Part shown: positions 1 to 4,348 of the stretch, one piece after another
Layout of the letters: each line of letters starts with the position of its first letter
How positions within the stretch are numbered: the stretch's first letter is position 1
NCBI GenBank assembly: GCA_900549005.1
Contig: URMT01000042.1
Span: forward strand, 1-12,420
Direction of reading: 5' to 3'
DNA length: 12,420 bases
Source of the DNA: an uncultured Eubacteriales bacterium
GTDB taxonomy: Bacteria; Bacillota; Clostridia; Christensenellales; Borkfalkiaceae
Position numbers and translations under genes: made by a program
The notes under the pieces: model-generated
Told to the model about the DNA's origin: nothing
Databases searched by the model: none
What the model saw: the letters and a program-made list of their open reading frames with translations, nothing else

Positions 1-2
1 AA

Positions 3-698
3 CCCGTATTTTACAGCAGCCTTACCAATCCGTCCACCCGTTTCGTAAACAACATTATTTACGCTGCCGTAGCACTTGCAGGTGCATTCCTGATCCCGCT
101 TGGAGCCCTGACTGTCGGCGGTCTTTCCGTACTGCTTTCTTACGCGAACCAGTACATGAAGCCATTCAACGACATTACATCCGTAATCACGGAAATGCAG
201 AACGCCCTTGCATGTGCGACACGTATCTTTGACCTCTTAGAAGAACCGGAAGAAGTAAACGATTCTTCTGAAGTACTTGAGAAGGTGGATGGAAATGTGG
301 ATATCGACCACGTAGATTTCAGCTATGACAAGAGTAAATCTCTGATTGAAGACTTTAACCTTCAGGTTGAATCTGGTATGCGTATTGCGATCGTAGGTCC
401 TACCGGATGCGGAAAAACAACATTTATCAACCTCCTGATGCGCTTCTATGACGTGGATTCCGGAAAGATCTGTATCGACGGTAAACCGATCGATGAGCTT
501 TCCCGACATTCGCTCAGAAAGAGCTTCGGTATGGTGCTTCAGGATACCTGGCTGTTTTCCGGAACCATTATGGAAAACATCCGCTACGGCAAGCTCGACG
601 CGACCGACAAGGAATGCATCGCGGCCGCGAAGCTCGCCAACGCGGACGGCTTCATCCGCATGCTGCCGGACGGCTACAACACTGTGCTTTCGGGCGAC
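3..698 (+). CDS. ABC exporter (permease-ATPase) fragment, partial at left edge and truncated at right
   Basis: This is part of a half-size ABC exporter with fused membrane and ATPase domains. The reading frame is open from base 3, so the gene begins outside the window. The ATG at 156 is internal: the 50 codons before it encode the end of the membrane domain, including a hydrophobic helix at about 60-145. The ATPase domain follows, with Walker A GPTGCGKT at 396-419 and the Q-loop glutamine in MVLQDTWLF at about 540. The sequence stops matching the family after [10 protein letters not shown] (about 660-692), just before the LSGGQ signature, Walker B and H-loop. Without these it cannot hydrolyse ATP. 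Bases 1-540 are moderate in GC with CGT/GTA/CTT codons, and about 580-690 is much richer in GC. The substrate is unknown; the family includes multidrug and lipid exporters. It probably belongs to a different genome from the rest of the window. Confidence 0.85.
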
Positions 699-701
699 GG
701 C
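690..701 (+). other. Chimeric junction between the ABC exporter and leuB at a shared GDG motif
   Basis: Upstream codons follow the ABC ATPase consensus ([10 protein letters not shown], normally followed by a D-G-G-N-LSQGQ-type sequence). Downstream codons follow the LeuB N-terminus (GDGIGPEI). The bases GGCGACGG at 693-700 would fit both parents, so the join lies in a short stretch of shared sequence. No transposon end, stop codon or ribosome binding site lies at the boundary. Such micro-homology joins are typical of misassembly in metagenomes, although a real illegitimate recombination cannot be excluded from sequence alone. Confidence 0.8.
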
Positions 702-1739
702 ATAGGGCCCGAAATCTGCGCGGGCGCGATTAAAGTACTTAAAAAAGTGGGCGAAAAGTTCGGCCACACATTCAACTTTGAAGAGGCGCCCATCGGCGGC
801 ATCGCCATAGATACCTGCGGCACTCCGCTGCCGCAGTCCACGATAGACAAGTGCCTCGCCTCAGATTCTGTGCTTCTGGGCGCGGTGGGCGGCTACAAAT
901 GGGACAACCTGCCCGGCGACAAGCGGCCCGAAAAGGGACTTTTGGGAATACGCAAGGCGATGGGCCTGTATTCCAACATACGCCCCGCCAAGCTGTGGGC
1001 AAGCCTTGCGCACGCCTCTCCTCTTAAATACGAGCTTGTAAAGAACGGCGTAGAGATAATAATCGTGCGCGAGCTCATCGGCGGCATATACTTCGGCGAG
1101 CGCGGCAGGGGCGAAGAAAACGGCGCAGAGTACGCTTGGGACACCGAAAAGTACTCCGTGCCCGAAATAGAGCGCATAACGCGCATTGCCTGCGAACTTG
1201 CAATGAAGCGCTCGAAAAAGCTGGTTTCGGTAGACAAGGCCAACGTGCTTGAAAGCTCGCGCCTGTGGAGAAAGACGGTGCACGAGTACGCCGCGAAGAA
1301 CTTCCCCGAAGTTGAGGTGAGCGACGTGCTGGTGGACAATATGGCAATGCAGATTGTTAAAAACCCCGCCCAGTTCGACGTGGTTGTAACCTCAAACATA
1401 TTCGGCGACATACTCTCCGACGAGGCGGCGCAGGTGACAGGCTCGATAGGAATGCTTGCCTCCTCCTCGCTCGGCGACGGCACGCGCGGGCTGTACGAAC
1501 CCATACACGGCTCTGCGCCCGACATTGCGGGGCAGGACATAGCCAACCCCATTGCCACCATTCTTGCGGCGGCGATGATGCTGCGCGACAGCTTTTCGCT
1601 CACGGCCGAATACGACGCGATTGTAGGCGCCGTTGAAAAGACGCTTGCCGAGGGCTGGCGCACCGCAGATATTTACAGCGAAGGCTGCAAAAAGGTAAAG
1701 GGCAGCGAGATGGCAAACCTCATCTGCGAACGCGTGTAA
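693..1739 (+). CDS. leuB: 3-isopropylmalate dehydrogenase, N-terminus missing
   Basis: LeuB oxidises and decarboxylates (2R,3S)-3-isopropylmalate to 2-oxoisocaproate with NAD+, the third step of leucine biosynthesis in the cytoplasm. About 348 residues remain of a usual 355-360. Visible family motifs in order are GDGIGPEI (693-716), LLGAVGG, the substrate-binding arginine region [21 protein letters not shown] in two parts (about 930-990), [13 protein letters not shown] with the catalytic tyrosine (about 1070-1106), [14 protein letters not shown] with the catalytic lysine (about 1230-1271), the metal-binding aspartates in DNMAMQ and FGDILSDEA (about 1336-1430), and the NAD-binding [14 protein letters not shown]. 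It matches LeuB better than isocitrate or tartrate dehydrogenase. The missing part is about nine residues plus the native start and ribosome binding site, replaced by ABC exporter sequence. The usual leuC/leuD neighbours would lie upstream and are not seen, presumably because of the junction. An intact gene probably exists in the source genome. Confidence 0.9.
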   Translation, partial: GDGIGPEICAGAIKVLKKVGEKFGHTFNFEEAPIGGIAIDTCGTPLPQSTIDKCLASDSVLLGAVGGYKWDNLPGDKRPEKGLLGIRKAMGLYSNIRPAKLWASLAHASPLKYELVKNGVEIIIVRELIGGIYFGERGRGEENGAEYAWDTEKYSVPEIERITRIACELAMKRSKKLVSVDKANVLESSRLWRKTVHEYAAKNFPEVEVSDVLVDNMAMQIVKNPAQFDVVVTSNIFGDILSDEAAQVTGSIGMLASSSLGDGTRGLYEPIHGSAPDIAGQDIANPIATILAAAMMLRDSFSLTAEYDAIVGAVEKTLAEGWRTADIYSEGCKKVKGSEMANLICERV

Positions 1740-1918
1740 GCACTTTTACGGCAAAGTTTCTAATGTAAATATAACTTTGCAAATATAATATAAATAAAAC
1801 TTGGTAATATAGGTAGCCGCGGCGCGCTCCACCGCGCCGCGGCTACAAATTTAAACAGCGCAGAAAATAGCCGCACGGCGCGCGGCTTAAAGATTTAAAA
1901 CTGTGCAGAAGGCATTTT
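1740..1918. other. Intergenic region between leuB and yggS with hairpins
   Basis: This 179-base gap is AT-rich up to about 1812. It holds an 8-bp inverted repeat GCAAAGTT/AACTTTGC (1751-1758 and 1773-1780) and a TATAAT-like hexamer at 1784-1789 without a convincing -35 partner. After the GC hairpin at 1813-1846 there is a weaker 6-bp one, AGCCGC/GCGGCT (about 1869-1888). The yggS promoter is probably in the AT-rich part, but I cannot place it firmly. Confidence 0.4.
1813..1846. repeat. Perfect 14-bp GC-rich inverted repeat
   Basis: GTAGCCGCGGCGCG (1813-1826) is followed by the loop CTCCAC and its exact reverse complement (1833-1846). It lies 74 bases after the leuB stop. No T-run follows on the plus strand (AAATTTAAA) and none on the minus strand, so it is not a standard intrinsic terminator. 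It could cap the leuB mRNA 3' end or form part of the yggS leader. Confidence 0.7.
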
Positions 1919-2584
1919 ATGATTGAAGAGAACGTTAAAAAACTGCTTGAAGAGATTAAAGAAAACCCCTACGGCGAAAAGGTTACGCTTGTTGCGGCGG
2001 TAAAGACGCAGACGGTGGATAGCATCAACCGCGCAATTGCCGCGGGGATAACAGATATCGGCGACAACCACGTGCAGGAGTTCCGCGACAAATACGACCA
2101 GATTACGGGCACCCCCCGCCGCCACTTTATAGGGCATTTGCAGACCAACAAGGTGAAATACCTTATCGGCAAAACATTCCTCTACCAGTCGGTTGACCGC
2201 CTTGAACTCGCCGAAGAGATTTCAAAACGGAGCGCGCGCGCAGGCGTGACGTCTTGTTGCTTGGTGCAGATTAACATAGGCAACGAGGAAACGAAGGGCG
2301 GGTTTGAATATGAATACGGGCTTGATGCGTGCAGGAAGATTGCCGCAATGCCCGCGCTGAAAGTCAGGGGACTGATGGCAATGCTGCCGTTCACCGACGA
2401 CGAGGCCGTGCTCCGTCCGCTGGCAAAGAAGATGCGCGCCCTGTACGACGCTTTGCGCGGCGAGATGGACGGAATTGAACACCTTTCGATGGGAATGAGC
2501 GGCGACTGGAAACTGTGCGTGGAGTGCGGCTCGAATATGGTGCGGCTGGGCACCTCAATTTTCGGCGCAAGGCACTATAATTAA
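1919..2584 (+). CDS. yggS: Pyridoxal phosphate homeostasis protein, YggS/PLPBP family
   Basis: Members of this family bind pyridoxal 5'-phosphate without a known catalytic reaction and keep free PLP and amino/keto acid pools in balance. The 221-residue product is one alanine-racemase-type TIM barrel, close to the usual 220-235 residues. Family motifs visible are VAAVKT with the PLP-binding lysine (residue 29), IGDNHVQE (47-54, usually GENRVQE), HFIGHLQTNKVK (69-80), VQINIGNEETKGG (116-128), RGLMAM (150-155), LSMGMSGD (189-196) and GSNMVRLGTSIFG (204-216, phosphate-binding end of the barrel). The start is supported by AGAAGG at 1907-1912, six bases before the ATG. It stands alone between leuB and a terminator, without the sepF/ylmG neighbours it has in many Firmicutes. 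Confidence 0.95.
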   Translation: MIEENVKKLLEEIKENPYGEKVTLVAAVKTQTVDSINRAIAAGITDIGDNHVQEFRDKYDQITGTPRRHFIGHLQTNKVKYLIGKTFLYQSVDRLELAEEISKRSARAGVTSCCLVQINIGNEETKGGFEYEYGLDACRKIAAMPALKVRGLMAMLPFTDDEAVLRPLAKKMRALYDALRGEMDGIEHLSMGMSGDWKLCVECGSNMVRLGTSIFGARHYN

Positions 2585-2610
2585 AAAAATTAAAGTATAC
2601 TGAAATAATG

Positions 2611-2653
2611 AAAACGGGCAGAGTTTGCAAATTGCAAACTCTGCCCGTTTTTT
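2611..2653 (+). terminator. Intrinsic terminator of yggS
   Basis: Two 20-base arms (2611-2630 and 2632-2651) are exact reverse complements around base 2631. The GC-rich core is GGGCAGAGTTTGC. A run of six T (2648-2653) ends the structure on the plus strand, 26 bases after the yggS stop. Because the left arm starts with AAAA, it may also work leftward as a backstop for the rpsF operon. Confidence 0.9.
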
Positions 2654-2783
2654 AATCATTATAGTTGGCACGATTCCAAAAATACAATGTGCGCAAGGCG
2701 AATTCAGGTAGCCGCTTACACATCTTACGGAGCGAGCGGCAAATGAACCGCACGCCGCCATAGAAAAACTTTTTCAAACGCAC

Positions 2784-2815
2784 GAAAAAATGCCGTGCAA
2801 GGGTTTGCACGGCAT
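2784..2815 (-). terminator. Intrinsic terminator of the rpsF-ssb-rpsR operon
   Basis: On the minus strand ATGCCGTGCAA (2815-2805) and TTGCACGGCAT (2800-2790) pair around a four-base loop. They are followed by a T-run that reads as AAAAAA on the plus strand (2785-2790). It lies 258 bases beyond the rpsR stop, which implies a long 3' untranslated region unless transcription ends earlier at the element at 3026-3067. Confidence 0.85.
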
Positions 2816-2846
2816 ATTCTGTTAACCAAAAAACTTAAAAAAATTA

Positions 2847-3017
2847 TGACGAAGCGCGGTAGCACGAATTTAGTTCGGGCGACGAGGCTTGAACTTCTCC
2901 AAACAGTGAACACTCACTGTTTGGCAAGCCGAGATGAGTGAGCGCAAAACGAAAAGCGCGAACGGTGCCCGAAAACGGTGTATACCTTGCACCGTTTGAG
3001 AAAGCCGCGCTACGACA
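2847..3017 (-). ncRNA. Possible structured RNA segment in the 3' region of the rpsF operon
   Basis: The ends pair over a distance: 2847-2859 (TGACGAAGCGCGG) and 3005-3017 (CCGCGCTACGACA) match in 11 of 13 positions. Inside are two hairpins. The first has an 11-bp perfect stem CCAAACAGTGA/TCACTGTTTGG (2899-2909 and 2914-2924), extended by GGCTTG/CAAGCC (2886-2891 and 2925-2930) with a seven-base bulge. The second has an 8-bp stem AACGGTGC/GCACCGTT (2961-2968 and 2989-2996). This gives a three-way-junction shape of about 170 bases in the rpsR 3' region, before the terminator at 2784-2815. It matches no RNA family I recognise. A non-autonomous repeat element is an equal possibility, and the transcribed strand is inferred only from context. 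Confidence 0.4.
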
Positions 3018-3025
3018 AATTTCCC

Positions 3026-3067
3026 TCACGGAAAAAGATTTTGCCAAAGGCAAAAGATTTTTCGTGA
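3026..3067 (-). repeat. Palindromic element copy 1 (TCACGAA...TTCCGTGA family)
   Basis: Read on the minus strand, this 42-base hairpin begins TCACGAA, has the stem TTTTGCC/GGCAAAA around a TTT loop, and ends TTCCGTGA. The right arm has one extra C compared with the left. It starts five bases after the rpsR stop codon. The sequence TCTTTTT after the inner stem could also make it a terminator of the ribosomal operon. Copies with the same ends but a different stem lie at 12158-12199 and 12354-12393. Confidence 0.6.
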
Positions 3068-3072
3068 ATCTC

Positions 3073-3321
3073 TTATTCCCCTTTGAAGGGAAGAAGAGCA
3101 GCCACGCGGGCGCGCTTGATTGCCTTTGAAAGCTCGCGCTGGTGCTTTGCGCAGGTGCCGCTCATACGGCGGGGAACTATTTTGCCGCCCTCGGTGATGA
3201 ACTTCTTCAAACGGGCAACATCCTTGTAATCTATAACTTCTACCTTCTCCTGGCAGAATACGCAAACCTTTTTGCGCGAAGATTTTTTATAGTTCTTCCT
3301 TACGGGTTTATTATCTTCCAT
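3073..3321 (-). CDS. rpsR: 30S ribosomal protein S18
   Basis: S18 binds the platform of the 30S subunit as a heterodimer with S6 (product of rpsF, upstream in the same operon). The 82-residue protein has the family's basic N-terminal tail and the core [13 protein letters not shown] (residues 30-42), [20 protein letters not shown] (44-63) and a basic C-terminal helix. Two cysteines at 20 and 23 (CVFC) followed by C57 and H60 resemble the zinc-type ribbon of some bacterial S18 forms. AAGGAG lies a few bases before the ATG. It is the third gene of the operon, 54 bases after ssb. Confidence 0.97.
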   Translation of the reverse strand: MEDNKPVRKNYKKSSRKKVCVFCQEKVEVIDYKDVARLKKFITEGGKIVPRRMSGTCAKHQRELSKAIKRARVAALLPFKGE

Positions 3322-3375
3322 AATTAACTCCTTATTATCTTATGCGGCAGATTTGGCCGCGTACGGGCAGTTTAC

Positions 3376-3792
3376 TCAGAACGGAATGTCGCCGTCGTCG
3401 TCAAACGACTGCAAAGCGGGCTTTTTGCGCTCTGTATGGGCGACGGGCGCGGAATAATCGCCGTCGTCCGAGGCACCCTTCGGGGTGAGGAACTCAACGT
3501 CCTGCGCGATTACGTCTACCGACGTGCGCTCTATGCCCTCTCTGTCTTCGTAAGTTCTGAGCTCGATATTGCCGATTACGGCAACCTTGTTGCCCTTTTT
3601 GGCGTAGCGGGCAACAGTTTCGCCCAGGCCGCGCCAAGCCGTTACGTTGTAGAAATCGGCCTTGCGCTCACCGTCGGGCGAACCGCTGCGGCGGTTTACT
3701 GCTATGCCGAAGCGGCATACCGATACGCCGGACTGCGTTTCAGAAAGTTCCGGGTCGCGCGTTAAATTGCCGATTAAAAATACTTTATTCAT
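3376..3792 (-). CDS. ssb: Single-stranded DNA-binding protein
   Basis: SSB coats single-stranded DNA during replication, repair and recombination and recruits partners through its acidic tip. The 138-residue product begins with the OB-fold signature MNKVFLIGNLTRDPEL and continues with VCRFGIAVNR (residues 25-34), DFYNVTAWRGLGETVARY (46-63) and KKGNKVAVIGNIELRTYED (65-83). A short flexible linker leads to the conserved tip DDDGDIPF. It is a little shorter than many Firmicutes SSBs because of the short linker. AGGGG precedes the ATG by six bases. Its place between rpsF and rpsR is the conserved Firmicutes arrangement, so it is probably co-transcribed and subject to the same leader control. A small hairpin (3822-3842) lies in the rpsF-ssb gap. 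Confidence 0.97.
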   Translation of the reverse strand: MNKVFLIGNLTRDPELSETQSGVSVCRFGIAVNRRSGSPDGERKADFYNVTAWRGLGETVARYAKKGNKVAVIGNIELRTYEDREGIERTSVDVIAQDVEFLTPKGASDDGDYSAPVAHTERKKPALQSFDDDGDIPF

Positions 3793-3855
3793 TATTTACC
3801 CCTGTAAAATTGCTTCGGCAAGGCTTCGCATTGTGCAAAGCCGCGTGTCCGAAAC

Positions 3856-4137
3856 TTACGCTTTGACTATCATTCTTCTGAGAATCTCGTCAGAAAGCCC
3901 TGCAATTCTGTCTAACTCTTTAACAACGTCGGGTTCGGAATTGAACTTCATAAGCACAAAGAAGCCGTCATTCTTATACTGAATGGCATAAGGCAACTTT
4001 TTGGAACCCCACTTGTCCGTTGAAACGAGTTCGCCGCCCATTGAAGTTACGATGCCTTCGAACTTAGCTACGATGGCGTCTTTGGCTTCGTCTGCGACAG
4101 AATTGTCCAAAACGTACAGCATTTCGTAAGATTTCAT
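3856..4137 (-). CDS. rpsF: 30S ribosomal protein S6
   Basis: S6 pairs with S18 on the 30S platform. The 93-residue product shows the family's MKSYEMLYVLDNSV start, the middle WGSKKLPYAIQYKNDGFFVL in two parts (residues 49-68) and the C-terminal LDRIAGLSDEILRRMIVK helix. The frame is open 20 codons further upstream, but the start at 4137 is chosen because GGGAGGT stands just before it, the protein then begins exactly as the family does, and the upstream codons belong to the folded leader. It is the first gene of the rpsF-ssb-rpsR operon, with a promoter at 4234-4262 and a possible S6:S18-responsive leader. Confidence 0.96.
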   Translation of the reverse strand: MKSYEMLYVLDNSVADEAKDAIVAKFEGIVTSMGGELVSTDKWGSKKLPYAIQYKNDGFFVLMKFNSEPDVVKELDRIAGLSDEILRRMIVKA

Positions 4138-4141
4138 TTTT

Positions 4142-4187
4142 TTACCTCCCGGTCTTATTCGGCATACTTTTTGGGTATGCAAGGTAA
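4142..4187 (-). promoter_or_regulatory. Possible S6:S18 autoregulatory leader structure of rpsF
   Basis: On the minus strand TTACCT (4187-4182) can pair with AGGTAA (4147-4142), which overlaps the rpsF ribosome binding site. Inside, GCATAC/GTATGC (4180-4175 and 4167-4162) forms a hairpin with a seven-base loop. Between the two stems, on the 3' side only, lies a 14-base bulge (4161-4148) with CCG trinucleotides. An RBS-covering stem, an asymmetric CCG-containing bulge and an apical hairpin are the known layout of the mRNA site bound by the S6:S18 complex in many bacteria. The match to that layout is my inference from pairing, not from an alignment. A GC hairpin GCGCGC-ACAAC-GCGCGC (4188-4204) stands just upstream. 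Confidence 0.55.
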
Positions 4188-4233
4188 GCGCGCACAACGC
4201 GCGCGCCGATTCACACAGTAAATCAGCTTTACA

Positions 4234-4262
4234 ATATTACTATATTATAATAAAAAAGTCAA
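4234..4262 (-). promoter_or_regulatory. Promoter of the rpsF-ssb-rpsR operon
   Basis: On the minus strand TTGACT (4262-4257) and TAATAT (4239-4234) are separated by 17 bases in an AT-rich setting. Transcription would begin near 4227 and give a leader of about 90 bases before rpsF. Confidence 0.7.
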
Positions 4263-4287
4263 TTAAATTGGGGCTTTTGAAACAAAC

Positions 4288-4325
4288 TAAAAAGCGCGGG
4301 CGGCGCAAAATTTTGCGCCGCCCGC
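4288..4325 (-). terminator. Intrinsic terminator of the large repeat-protein gene
   Basis: GCGGGCGGCGCAAAA (4296-4310) and its exact reverse complement (4311-4325) form a perfect 30-base palindrome. On the minus strand it is followed by GCTTTTTAG. It lies 23 bases after the stop of the leftward gene ending at 4349 and insulates it from the rpsF promoter just beyond. Confidence 0.88.
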
Positions 4326-4348
4326 ATTAAATTTATATTGCTTTGGGT

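Larger units (their letters stand above)
2585..3072. other. Non-coding region between convergent yggS and rpsR ends
   Basis: This 488-base stretch has no convincing gene on either strand. From left to right it holds the yggS terminator (2611-2653), about 130 bases with no clear structure (2654-2783), a leftward terminator (2784-2815), an A-rich stretch (2828-2845), a folded segment (2847-3017) and a small palindromic element next to the rpsR stop (3026-3067). Short open frames here have no ribosome binding site and look like chance. Confidence 0.7.

Noticed and set aside
156..1739. A 527-residue ABC-LeuB fusion enzyme
   Set aside because: The ABC half lacks signature, Walker B and H-loop, the LeuB half lacks its first strand, and the ATG at 156 is internal to an open frame from base 3. 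A join of two unrelated genes explains this better.
660..1739. ATG at 660 as a native leuB start ([14 protein letters not shown]...)
   Set aside because: Its length would suit LeuB, but [10 protein letters not shown] is the conserved ABC ATPase sequence and there is no ribosome binding site before it.
2725..2913. Small minus-strand open frame of 62 codons in the yggS-rpsR gap
   Set aside because: It runs through a terminator hairpin, has no ribosome binding site and shows no protein family features.
2862..2930. tRNA-like structure (TTCG-containing stretch)
   Set aside because: The stems do not give acceptor, D, anticodon and T arms of tRNA size, and no CCA or conserved T-loop is present.
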